From: Mycoplana rhizolycopersici
GTDB lineage: Bacteria > Pseudomonadota > Alphaproteobacteria > Rhizobiales > Rhizobiaceae
DNA: 64,000 bases
NCBI RefSeq assembly: GCF_013378445.1
Contig: NZ_JABXYK010000004.1
Location: 248,001 to 312,000, forward strand
Direction: 5' to 3'
Shown: one piece after another, positions 36,504 to 44,623 of the stretch
Layout: each line of letters begins with the position of its first letter
Numbering within the stretch: position 1 is the stretch's first letter
Notes under the pieces: generated by a model
Databases searched by the model: none
Told to the model about the DNA's origin: nothing
What the model saw: only the letters and a program-made list of their open reading frames with translations
Position numbers and translations under genes: made by a program

Positions 36504-37891
36504 GCGTCCTTCCCCTTCACCAGCCGCCCGAGCACTGCGGCAAACGCCTCGACGAGGCCGTCGGCCTCTCCGGCCGTAAGCGCCGGGCTGACGAGCACCA
36601 TATTGTGGAACGGGGTGAGCAGATAGCCGAGATTGAGCATGGAGAGATGCAGCGCCTGCTCGATCGTGTCGGAAGCGGCAAGGCGCGCTTCGACGGCGTT
36701 CCGCACCGTATGGGGCGAGAACACCACCTCAAGCCGCGCCCCGACGCGCGAAACCGTCCACTCCAGCCCGTTCGCCGCGATCGCGGCCTTGAAACCGGCT
36801 TCGATCCGGTCTGCGCGCGCATTCATGGTCTCGTAGGCCGCGTCGGTCATGACCTCTTCCAGGCAGGCGCGCAGGCAGGCGAGCTGGATCGCGCTCCCGG
36901 AAAGCGTGGTGCCAATGCCGGAATGGCCGTGGCCGCTCTGCTCGCGGCGAACGACGTGCAGGCTCTCGGCCACCGCTTCGCTCATGCCCCAGACGCTGAC
37001 CGGAATGCCGCCGCCGATGGGCTTGCCCATGACCATCAGGTCAGGCTCAAGCCCATGCTTCCGGCTGTAGCCGCCGGGGCCGGTCGAGATGGTGTGCGTC
37101 TCGTCGATGAGGAGCAACGTGCCGGCAGCCCGTGTCAACCGGCGCAGCACGTCGTGGAAGCCCGGGTCGGGAAGGATCATGCCGCAATTGGTCATCACCG
37201 GTTCGGCGAGCACGCAGGCGATGTCATTGGCCGCAAGGGCCGACGCAAGGGCCGCCTCGTCGTTGAAGGGAATGGAGACGGTCAGTTCGCCGAGGTCGCG
37301 CACCTGGCCGAGCAGGTTGCGACGCGAGACCGTACGCCCATCGACGAGATCGACCAGCGTATCGTCCACGGCTCCGTGATAGCAGCCGTCGAAGACCAGC
37401 AGTTTAGCGCCGCCGGTGACTGCGCGGGCCACACGGATGGCGAAGCGATTGGCGTCGCTGGCGGTGGCGGCAAGCTGCCATTGTGGCAGGCCGAAGCGCT
37501 CGGCAAGCAGCTTGCCGACGGAATGGGCGTCGGAGGACGGCAACATAGTGGTCAGCCCGCGGGTGCCGGCGTTGGCGAGGGCTCTCAGCACCGGCTCGGG
37601 CCCGTGTCCGAACATGGCGCCGGTGTCGCCGAGGCAGAGATCCGTCAGCCGGTTGCCGTCAATATCGGTAAGGGTCACCCCGGCCGCCGTTTCGATGATC
37701 GGCGGGAACGGGGAGGGCCAGTCGAGCATCCAGTGCTGCGGCACGCCGTCGAAGAAGCCGGGTCCGGATTGCGCATGGGCTGCCGCTGTGCGTGGCCGGC
37801 GCTCGGCGAAAAGTTCCCGTTCGGTCTCAAGCATCGCTGCCGCGCGCGCTTCCAGTTCGGACTTCTGGCCGGACGTTGTTGCCTTGTGCAT
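36500..37891 (-). CDS. Class III (GSA-type) aminotransferase
   Basis: About 463 residues from ATG 37891 (MHKATTSGQKSELE). TTG 37897, with GAGGGG 8 bases upstream, is an alternative start. It is a fold-type I PLP enzyme of class III, in the glutamate-1-semialdehyde aminotransferase-like branch. The phosphate-cup region GDTGAMFGHGPEPVLRAL, FDGCYHGAVDDTLVDL, LLIDETHTISTGPGGYSR and the Schiff-base lysine in LMVMGKPIGGG are visible. It probably removes the terminal amine of a polyamine or its derivative. It leads the operon with the synthetase and deacetylase, behind a perfect operator-like palindrome. Confidence 0.9.
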   Translation of the reverse strand: MHKATTSGQKSELEARAAAMLETERELFAERRPRTAAAHAQSGPGFFDGVPQHWMLDWPSPFPPIIETAAGVTLTDIDGNRLTDLCLGDTGAMFGHGPEPVLRALANAGTRGLTTMLPSSDAHSVGKLLAERFGLPQWQLAATASDANRFAIRVARAVTGGAKLLVFDGCYHGAVDDTLVDLVDGRTVSRRNLLGQVRDLGELTVSIPFNDEAALASALAANDIACVLAEPVMTNCGMILPDPGFHDVLRRLTRAAGTLLLIDETHTISTGPGGYSRKHGLEPDLMVMGKPIGGGIPVSVWGMSEAVAESLHVVRREQSGHGHSGIGTTLSGSAIQLACLRACLEEVMTDAAYETMNARADRIEAGFKAAIAANGLEWTVSRVGARLEVVFSPHTVRNAVEARLAASDTIEQALHLSMLNLGYLLTPFHNMVLVSPALTAGEADGLVEAFAAVLGRLVKGKDA

Positions 37892-37976
37892 TGACAAGAT
37901 GCGCACCCCTCGAAGCTCATCGTGTTCAGCTTGTGCTCGGCGCGCTTTTGCGTCTTTCCGAAATGTGATCACTTAT

Positions 37977-37995
37977 ATTGAGATGTGATCTCAAT
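37977..37995. promoter_or_regulatory. Perfect palindrome, candidate operator of the polyamine operon
   Basis: ATTGAGAT-GTG-ATCTCAAT is a perfect 8-bp-arm inverted repeat. A shorter GTGATCAC palindrome sits 7 bases beside it (37965-37972... on the aminotransferase side). They lie between the divergent aminotransferase and glyoxalase genes and are probably bound by a GntR- or LacI-class regulator. Confidence 0.6.
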
Positions 37996-38128
37996 TGTCA
38001 ACGCAGAGCCTGTATGCATTCCTGACGAAGCCGTGGCGAAAAAATTGCGTTTGTGGCGAGGCGCTGCTACCGCTCGCAGCAGTTTCGGCGCATGCTTGCC
38101 GCACTTTGAAGAGAACAAGGAGGCCACC

Positions 38129-38524
38129 TTGGCGAAGTCCATCCACTCCATGATCCGCGTGCTCGACGAGCAGCGCTCGGTCGATTTTTACCGCGACGCC
38201 TTTGGCCTGGACGTGGCGGAGCGGCTGGATTTCGATACCTTTACGCTCGTTTACCTGAGCAACGAGGAGAGCGAATTCGAGCTCGAACTGACGATCAACA
38301 AGGGCCGTACCGAACCTTACGCTCTCGGCGACGCCTACGGGCATTTCGCCGTTTCGGTCGATAATCTGGATGCGGAGCATGCGCGGCTGACAAAGCTGGG
38401 GCTTGATCCCAACAAGATCGTGGAGTTCAAGCGCGATGGAGAATTGATCGCCCGCTTCTTTTTCATGACCGATCCGGACGGCTACAAGATCGAGGTCCTG
38501 CAGCGGCATGGCCGTTACAAGTAG
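38129..38524 (+). CDS. Glyoxalase I-like lactoylglutathione lyase
   Basis: A 131-residue single VOC-domain protein. I chose the TTG at 38129 because AAGGAGG stands 5 bases upstream; the product begins MAKSIHSMIRVLDEQRSVDF. A longer frame upstream crosses the operator region. It has FYRDAFGLDVAERLDF, FELELTINKG, the second metal region YGHFAVSVDNLD and DPDGYKIEVLQ, all close to GloA. It detoxifies methylglyoxal-glutathione adducts or acts on a related hemithioacetal. Metal ligands (His, Glu) appear kept. It is followed 119 bases later by an SMP-30 lactonase. Confidence 0.87.
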   Translation: MAKSIHSMIRVLDEQRSVDFYRDAFGLDVAERLDFDTFTLVYLSNEESEFELELTINKGRTEPYALGDAYGHFAVSVDNLDAEHARLTKLGLDPNKIVEFKRDGELIARFFFMTDPDGYKIEVLQRHGRYK

Positions 38525-38643
38525 GCAGAGGTATCCAGGGCCGCTTGATCGCGGAAACTGCAACTGGCAGTTTTGCGTCACGTCGTTCTGCTGGACGCAG
38601 ACTGCGGCAAGGACGATGCGAGCGACAGGGAAGGGGAGGCCCG

Positions 38644-39558
38644 ATGACGCAGGAAAAGCCTTACGAGATTTTCGACCCGCGGTTCAGCAGCCTGATCGTC
38701 GGCAGCGCACGGCTGGAAGAGCTTTATACCGGCTGCCGCTGGGCGGAGGGGCCGGTATGGTTTTCCGACGCCAACCAGCTTCTCTGGAGCGACATCCCCA
38801 ACCAGCGTATGTTGCGCTGGACGCCGGACGGCGGCGTTTTGGTCTACCGGCAGCCTTCCGACTTTGCCAACGGCCACACCCGTGACCGGCAGGGGAGGCT
38901 CGTTTCATGCGAGCATGCAACCCGGCGGGTCACGCGGACGGAATATGACGGCACGATTACCGTTCTTGCCGACCGCTTTGAAGGACGGCGACTGAATTCC
39001 CCAAACGACGTGGTGGTGCGCTCAGATGGTTCCGTCTGGTTCACCGACCCGACCTATGGGATCCTGTCGGACTACGAAGGCTATCAGGCCGAACCGGAAC
39101 AGCAGACGCGCAACGTCTACCGCCTCGACCCTGCGAGCGGGGACATCGCCGCTGTCGTTACCGACTTCGGCCAGCCGAACGGCCTCGCCTTCTCGCCGGA
39201 CGAGAGCATTCTCTATATCGCCGACTCCGCTTCGAGCCACGACGCACAATGGCCGCCGCAGATCCGTGCCTTCGATGTCCTGGACGGTCGGCGCCTTGCC
39301 AACGACCGCGTGTTCGCGCTCGTCGAAGGTGGCGTGCCCGATGGCCTGCGTGTCGATACGAACGGAAATGTCTGGACCAGCGGCGGTCCCGCCGTTCATT
39401 GTTTCGCACCCGATGGCGTGTTGCTCGGACGCATTCGCGTGCCGCAATCCGTGTCGAACCTCACCTTCGGCGGTCCGCGCCGCAACCGGCTGTTCATCAC
39501 TGCGACGACATCGGTCTATGCGATCTACACGACGGCAAAGGGCGCACAGGTTCCGTAG
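38644..39558 (+). CDS. SMP-30/gluconolactonase family protein 1
   Basis: A 304-residue six-bladed beta-propeller sugar lactonase with GGGGAGG before ATG 38644. Diagnostic pieces are CRWAEGPVWFSDANQLLWSD, the calcium region LNSPNDVVVRSDGSVWFTDP, GQPNGLAFSPDESILYIADS and GVPDGLRVDTNGNVW. It hydrolyses an aldonolactone to the acid, probably in the cytosol because I see no signal peptide. It lies beside the EamA exporter (convergent, 3 bases apart). Confidence 0.9.
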   Translation: MTQEKPYEIFDPRFSSLIVGSARLEELYTGCRWAEGPVWFSDANQLLWSDIPNQRMLRWTPDGGVLVYRQPSDFANGHTRDRQGRLVSCEHATRRVTRTEYDGTITVLADRFEGRRLNSPNDVVVRSDGSVWFTDPTYGILSDYEGYQAEPEQQTRNVYRLDPASGDIAAVVTDFGQPNGLAFSPDESILYIADSASSHDAQWPPQIRAFDVLDGRRLANDRVFALVEGGVPDGLRVDTNGNVWTSGGPAVHCFAPDGVLLGRIRVPQSVSNLTFGGPRRNRLFITATTSVYAIYTTAKGAQVP

Positions 39559-39561
39559 GTC

Positions 39562-40476
39562 CTATGGTGTGGGCAGCCGTGCCCGTTTGAGCTTCTGTTC
39601 CCGGAAGAAGATGAAAAGCCCTGAGGCGACGATGAAACCGGCCCCGACCAGCATGGCGGTGCGCGGCATGTCGCCGAAGAAGATCAGCCCGAAGACGACC
39701 GCCCAAAGCAGGAGCGTGTACTGCAGCGGCACGACGGTTGCGGCGTCCGCAAGCTTGAGCGACCGGTTCACCAGCATGTGTGCCGCCATGGCGACGACAC
39801 CCAGCAGGCTGAGAAGGCCTATATCCAACGGCCGTACCGGAGCCCATCCGGCGGGATCGAAGGCAAGCGCCACCAGCGAGAAAAGGGCCGCCCCCGCGAC
39901 CTGCCAGAAGACCAGCGTCGTGTCGGGCGTTGCCCGCAAGGTGCGGCCGAATATCATGGCGAAAGAGAAGGCAATGCTGCCGGCAAGCGCGATGAGCGCC
40001 GGCAATGTGAGGCTCTCCCGGGAGGGCTCCAATGCTATGACGACGCCGGCGAAACCGACGAGGATCGCGCTCCAGCGGCGCCAGCCCACCTTTTCGCCTA
40101 GCATCAGTGGCGAGAGTGCCGCGACATAGATCGGCGCAGCAAGCCAGTAGGTCATGGCGTCCGCGAGCGGCATGTAACCGACGGCGAAGTAGAATGCGGT
40201 CGCCTCGAAGGCGAAAAGCAGGGAGCGGAGGGCCTGCAGGCGAGGGCGTTCCACGCGCACGAGATTGTGCCATCCCGTGCGCCAGAAGAACGGCAGCAGA
40301 ACGGCTATGGCCGCCAGGCTGCGAATGAACATGAGCTGCGACGGCGAATAGGTCGCCACCAGCCATTTGCCCAGCACATCGTTCAACGAGAACATCACCA
40401 TGCCAAGCAGCATGAACAGCACGCCCAGGCGCGTCGCGTTCGACGGCGTTACGGAGGTGGCGGTCGCATCTGTCAT
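39562..40476 (-). CDS. EamA/DMT-family transporter
   Basis: A 304-residue membrane protein of the drug/metabolite transporter superfamily, with two EamA repeats and about ten transmembrane helices (GVLFMLLGMVMFSLNDVLGK first). FEATAFYFAVGYMPLADAMT and VPLQYTLLLWAVVFGLIFFG are family landmarks at the ends of each repeat. Such proteins export amino acids, nucleosides or small organics from the cytoplasm. It is convergent with the upstream lactonase. The substrate cannot be inferred. Confidence 0.88.
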   Translation of the reverse strand: MTDATATSVTPSNATRLGVLFMLLGMVMFSLNDVLGKWLVATYSPSQLMFIRSLAAIAVLLPFFWRTGWHNLVRVERPRLQALRSLLFAFEATAFYFAVGYMPLADAMTYWLAAPIYVAALSPLMLGEKVGWRRWSAILVGFAGVVIALEPSRESLTLPALIALAGSIAFSFAMIFGRTLRATPDTTLVFWQVAGAALFSLVALAFDPAGWAPVRPLDIGLLSLLGVVAMAAHMLVNRSLKLADAATVVPLQYTLLLWAVVFGLIFFGDMPRTAMLVGAGFIVASGLFIFFREQKLKRARLPTP

Positions 40477-40891
40477 GGCCGGTTCTGCGCGCTTGGGCTG
40501 CGAGCCTGCGTGAGGCGTCGACGGGCCACAGGGGGATGATCAACAGCCCTTTGCACATCCAATTCCGGCGATCCAGTCAACAATATTGATGGCTGCATTC
40601 AGATTGACGAAGCTTCCCGCAGCGTATCGTTGAAAAGATAGCGAAAAGAGCGCGACGCCGATCGACGGCGCCCACCGGGGCGAAATGCCGCCCGCGGAGG
40701 AAGGGGTCCGCGGCGAGACGGAGCGACTGACCAACGGAGAGAGCATGGCACTTACGCAGCTTGCGCTGATAGACATCGCCGCCGGACCTGGCCGAAAGGT
40801 GCGTCGTTTAGGAATATGCTCCAAGGCAAAACGATCGGGCGCATCGATCGATGCGCCCGACAGCCGTCTTTCATGTACCTTCGATCGCCGT
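40477..40891. other. Intergenic stretch with one hairpin
   Basis: 415 bases upstream of the EamA gene and downstream of an aldehyde dehydrogenase. It should hold the EamA promoter. Short frames on both strands have no protein character. The only structure I find is the hairpin at 40835-40860. Confidence 0.5.
40829..40860 (-). terminator. Terminator of the third aldehyde dehydrogenase
   Basis: A 26-base perfect palindrome with arms TCGGGCGCATCGA and TCGATGCGCCCGA lies 31 bases past the gene's stop. Read on the minus strand it is followed by TCGTTTTG. Confidence 0.65.
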
Positions 40892-42325
40892 CTACGCGGC
40901 GTCGGGCCGATGGACGGTCTTCACCTCGAGGAAGTCCTCCAGCCCGAAGATGCCGCCTTCGCGGCCGTTGCCCGACTGCTTGAAGCCGCCGAACGGGCTG
41001 CCGTAACGATGCGGCCCGCCGTTGATGTGAACCATGCCGGCGCGAAGGCGTGCGGCGACGCGTTCGGCACGGTCGGCATTCCCGGTCTGGACATAGGCAG
41101 CAAGGCCGTAGTTGGTGTCGTTGGCAATCGCGATCGCTTCCTCTTCGGTATCAAAGGGGATGATCGACAGAACCGGGCCGAATACCTCTTCGCGGGCGAT
41201 GCGCATGTCGTTGTTGACGTCGGCGAAGATCGTCGGCTTGACAAAGTAACCCGTCTCGAAGCCCTCCGGCTTGCCGGGGCCGCCGACGAGCACGCGCGCC
41301 CCTTCGGCCACACCTGCCTCGATCAGCGCCTGGACACGCCCGAACTGGATGTGGGAGACGAGTGGGCCGATATGGCTGCCTTCCTGTTCCGGATTGCCGA
41401 CTTTAGCCTCCTTACCGGCTTTCTCCGCGATTGCGACGGCCTTGTCGTAGACCGAGCGCTGCACGAGCATGCGCGTCGGCGCATCGCAGGACTGGCCGGA
41501 ATTGTTGAAGCACTCGGCAACGCTGCTTGCGACACGATCCTCCAGGTCGGCATCCTCGAACACGATGTTCGGAGACTTGCCGCCGAGTTCCAGCGTCACC
41601 CTTTTGACGGTGTCGGCCGCGTCCTTGCTGACGGCGATGCCGGCGCGGGTGGAACCGGTAAAGGACATCATGTCGATGTCCTTGTGTTTCGAAAGAGCTG
41701 CGCCGCATTCGATGCCGTCGCCGTTGACGAGGTTGAACGTGCCGGCGGGGAAACCTGCCTCCTCGACCATTTCGGCATAGAGCAAGGCGTTCAGCGGCGT
41801 GAACTCGGAAGGTTTTAGCACGCAGCTGCAGCCGGTCGCCAGTGCCGGCACGACCTTGAGCGCGATCTGGTTGATCGGCCAGTTCCAAGGCGTGATCAGC
41901 CCGCAGACGCCGATCGGCTCGCGCCGCACCACGTCGCCGTTCGGCAGCACTTCACGACTCTTCAGGCGCTTCAGCGCGTCGATGAAGCCCTGCAGGTGGC
42001 CGACGCCGACGTCGGCCTGTTGTTCGGTGCTCATGGTGATCGGGGCACCCAGTTCGAGCGTGATCGTGCGGGCCATCTCGTCATAGCGGCGCTTGTAGAC
42101 CGCGAGGAGCTTCTCCAGCAGGGCGAGGCGCTCGTCGACGCTGGTCTGGCTATAGCTCGCAAACGCCTTCTTGGCGGCGGCGACTGCCCGATCGATGTCG
42201 GCAGCAGTGCCCATGGAGATCCACGCGATCGGCTTCTCGGTCGCCGGATTGATCACCTCCAGGTCGCGCGGCGTCAGCGGGTCCACCCATTTGCCGTCAA
42301 TGTAGAAATTGCGTTTGTCCAGCAT
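40892..42325 (-). CDS. Aldehyde dehydrogenase 3
   Basis: A 477-residue aldehyde dehydrogenase with GGGAG upstream of ATG 42325 (MLDKRNFYIDGKWVDP). It has TPWNWPINQIALKVVPALAT, FTGSTRAG, LELGGKSPNIV with the catalytic Glu and NNSGQSCDAPTRM with the catalytic Cys. It is more like the broad-specificity/3-succinoylsemialdehyde types than the other two ALDHs here. It has its own terminator and stands alone. Substrate unknown. Confidence 0.92.
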   Translation of the reverse strand: MLDKRNFYIDGKWVDPLTPRDLEVINPATEKPIAWISMGTAADIDRAVAAAKKAFASYSQTSVDERLALLEKLLAVYKRRYDEMARTITLELGAPITMSTEQQADVGVGHLQGFIDALKRLKSREVLPNGDVVRREPIGVCGLITPWNWPINQIALKVVPALATGCSCVLKPSEFTPLNALLYAEMVEEAGFPAGTFNLVNGDGIECGAALSKHKDIDMMSFTGSTRAGIAVSKDAADTVKRVTLELGGKSPNIVFEDADLEDRVASSVAECFNNSGQSCDAPTRMLVQRSVYDKAVAIAEKAGKEAKVGNPEQEGSHIGPLVSHIQFGRVQALIEAGVAEGARVLVGGPGKPEGFETGYFVKPTIFADVNNDMRIAREEVFGPVLSIIPFDTEEEAIAIANDTNYGLAAYVQTGNADRAERVAARLRAGMVHINGGPHRYGSPFGGFKQSGNGREGGIFGLEDFLEVKTVHRPDAA

Positions 42326-42492
42326 GCTTTTCTCCCGTCGCATTCATTCTTTTCGTTTCCCGCCGTCGCTTAAGGCCGGCGGAGGGAGAATGTCTGCCAC
42401 CATGCCAAAGCGCAATACCCTTCCGGGGATAAGAAAGGGATGCAGCGCCTGGGACTGCTGTCCTTGCGCGGCGACGGTGACGCCTTGCCAAC

Positions 42493-43992
42493 TCAGCCCC
42501 TGTCGTTGTCGGCATAAAAGCCCCGCACCTCATCGGTGAAGGCCTTCCGTTCGCCGGGGTCGGTATAGAACATGTGACCACCCCGATAGAGCTTCAGCCC
42601 AACGCGACCTTCTGTGAGGGAGGGAGGAAGGTGGTCGAGGACATAGCGGCTGCCGCCATAGGGCGTGATGGCGTCGCTGTAGCCATGCACCACCATGACG
42701 CGGAGGGACGGGATGGTCGCCAGAAGCTCGCGAAGATCGCGGGTCGCGCTGACATTGGAGCGGGCGCCGTTCCAGTCCCAGCGGCGGTTCACGTCCTTGT
42801 CCAGCAGGCGGTAGGTCATTTCGGTCGAGAACTTCAGTTCGTCACGCGCATAGGCGGCAAACGCGCCGCCGTAGGCGCGCGTATAGCCGTCGAGGATCGG
42901 GTCGGCCCCACGGTCTTCCGATGTTTCAGGATAGGGATCGTCCGCGAGATAAGCTGCATCGTAAGGGCTTGCGATCTTGTCCGGGGCACCGTCGAGCTCC
43001 TTCGTATAGATATCGCCGACGAAGCCGCGGGCGCGTGCCACCGCGTCCTTGCCGATGCCCGTCATCTCGGCGATGCGGGCGTAGAGGCGGTCGGCGTCGT
43101 CGCCGCTCGGGGCGGCACCGGCGAGCGCGACAAGGTAATCGCTCATCGCGAACCGTTCCACCTCTTGGATGCCCTCGGCGGAGAAGGCGCCCTTGCGCTC
43201 CATCTCCGCAGCCGCCAGCGAAGGAAGCTGCAAGGCGGCGCCGACAGGATCGCCGGTCCCGAAAATGTAGCGGCTTTCGATCATCGGCGAGAGCATGACG
43301 ATACCGGAGACGAGAATGCCCTGGCTCTCCTTCAGTGCGGTTGCGACCTTGGCAGCGCGAAAGCCGCCATAGCTTTCGCCGAGCAGATATTTCGGTGCGG
43401 CGGAACGGCCGTTCTTCTGGACATAGAGCGCGATGAATTTGGCAAGGCTTTCCGCATCGGCGCGTACGCCGTGGTAGGCCGCCTCGGCATCCTTGCCGGC
43501 CACCCGGCTCCAGCCCGTCCCGGCGGGGTCGATCAGTACGAGATCGGTGAAGTCGAGCCAACTGTCCGGATTGTCGGAAAGCGCCGGCCGTGTCCCGTCC
43601 GGGGCGGTGCTGCCCTGCTCGCTGCCGAAATCGAGGATGCGCGGCCCCACGAGACCGAGGTGAAGATAGGCGGAGGCGGCGCCCGGTCCGCCGTTGAAGG
43701 CGAAGGTGACCGGCCGTTCGGCGGGAGCATCCTTGGCGGTGTAGGCGGTATAGAAGATCTTCGCGCTCACCTTGCCGTCCTGTCCCCGCAGTTCCAGCGT
43801 GCCGGCGGTGGCGGTATAAGGCAGGTCGCTCGACGGGCGGCGCAGCACATGGTCGGTGACGGCATCGCCCGGCAGCAGATCCAGAAGACCGGAGCGGGAT
43901 TGTTGCGGTGCGGGCTGTTGCGCCATCACGTCGCCGAGCGGTGCAACGGCAAGAGCGGCGATGACGGCGATCGATAGGAGATGGTAGCGCAA
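42493..43992 (-). CDS. S10-family serine carboxypeptidase-like protein
   Basis: A 499-residue exported alpha/beta-hydrolase peptidase. The TTG at 43992 is chosen for its GAGGAAG ribosome site and because it starts the signal peptide (MRYHLLSIAVIAALAVAPLG). It has the oxyanion segment FNGGPGAASAYLHLG, nucleophile Ser in LGESYGGFRAAK, IDPAGTGWS and the catalytic His in YRGGHMFYTDPGE, with Asp in HGYSDAITPYGG. This is the peptidase S10 (serine carboxypeptidase) arrangement. It is likely periplasmic. The substrate is unknown and nothing nearby indicates one. Confidence 0.9.
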   Translation of the reverse strand: MRYHLLSIAVIAALAVAPLGDVMAQQPAPQQSRSGLLDLLPGDAVTDHVLRRPSSDLPYTATAGTLELRGQDGKVSAKIFYTAYTAKDAPAERPVTFAFNGGPGAASAYLHLGLVGPRILDFGSEQGSTAPDGTRPALSDNPDSWLDFTDLVLIDPAGTGWSRVAGKDAEAAYHGVRADAESLAKFIALYVQKNGRSAAPKYLLGESYGGFRAAKVATALKESQGILVSGIVMLSPMIESRYIFGTGDPVGAALQLPSLAAAEMERKGAFSAEGIQEVERFAMSDYLVALAGAAPSGDDADRLYARIAEMTGIGKDAVARARGFVGDIYTKELDGAPDKIASPYDAAYLADDPYPETSEDRGADPILDGYTRAYGGAFAAYARDELKFSTEMTYRLLDKDVNRRWDWNGARSNVSATRDLRELLATIPSLRVMVVHGYSDAITPYGGSRYVLDHLPPSLTEGRVGLKLYRGGHMFYTDPGERKAFTDEVRGFYADNDRG

Positions 43993-44206
43993 ATCCGGCT
44001 TCCTCGTTTCAGTTCGGCGGCAGTTTACGGACGGAGGACCGGCACCGGAACTCAACTCAAATTGATTGGCGGGAGCGAGTGGGAAAGGTCTTGCGATCGA
44101 TAGGTGTTGCGACCCGTCGGAATCGGCGCGTCCTGCTTCGGCTCTCCCTCTGTCTGCTGTGATCGAAGCACACGGTCAGCGCGACGGATTGCAAACGGCG
44201 GACGGG

Positions 44207-44623
44207 CTAATCGCAGCATGCGCCGCCATCGCCCGTCCCGCTGGCCAGCCGCTCCAGAATGGGGCAGTCCGGCCGGTCGTTGCCCTGGCAATGGGCAGAG
44301 AGGTGCTGCAGCGTCATCACCATTTCCTGCAACTGCCGCATCTTCGCGGTAAGTTCCTCTATGTGCCCGGCCGCGATGCGCTTGACGTCGGCGGATGCAC
44401 GGTCGCGATCCTGCCACAACGCCAGCAGGTCGCGGATCTGCGCGATCGAAAATCCGAGATCGCGCGCCCTGCGGATGAAGCTGAGGGTGGCGAGATCCTT
44501 CGGCCCGTAGGTGCGGTAGCCCGAGCCGGTGCGACCGGCTTCCGCGATGAGGCCGATCGATTCGTAGTGGCGGATCATCTTCGCCGTCACGCCGCTGGCG
44601 CTTGCCGCTTCGCCTATGTTCAT
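44207..44623 (-). CDS. hmrR: Cu(I)-responsive MerR-family regulator
   Basis: A 138-residue MerR protein of the CueR/HmrR copper branch. The HTH starts [20 protein letters not shown] with YESIGLI. The dimerisation helix precedes the metal loop [13 protein letters not shown], with two cysteines eight residues apart as in CueR. The C-terminus ends CCD. It activates the copper ATPase gene, from which it is translated by an ATGA overlap (44620-44623). Confidence 0.93.
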   Translation of the reverse strand: MNIGEAASASGVTAKMIRHYESIGLIAEAGRTGSGYRTYGPKDLATLSFIRRARDLGFSIAQIRDLLALWQDRDRASADVKRIAAGHIEELTAKMRQLQEMVMTLQHLSAHCQGNDRPDCPILERLASGTGDGGACCD

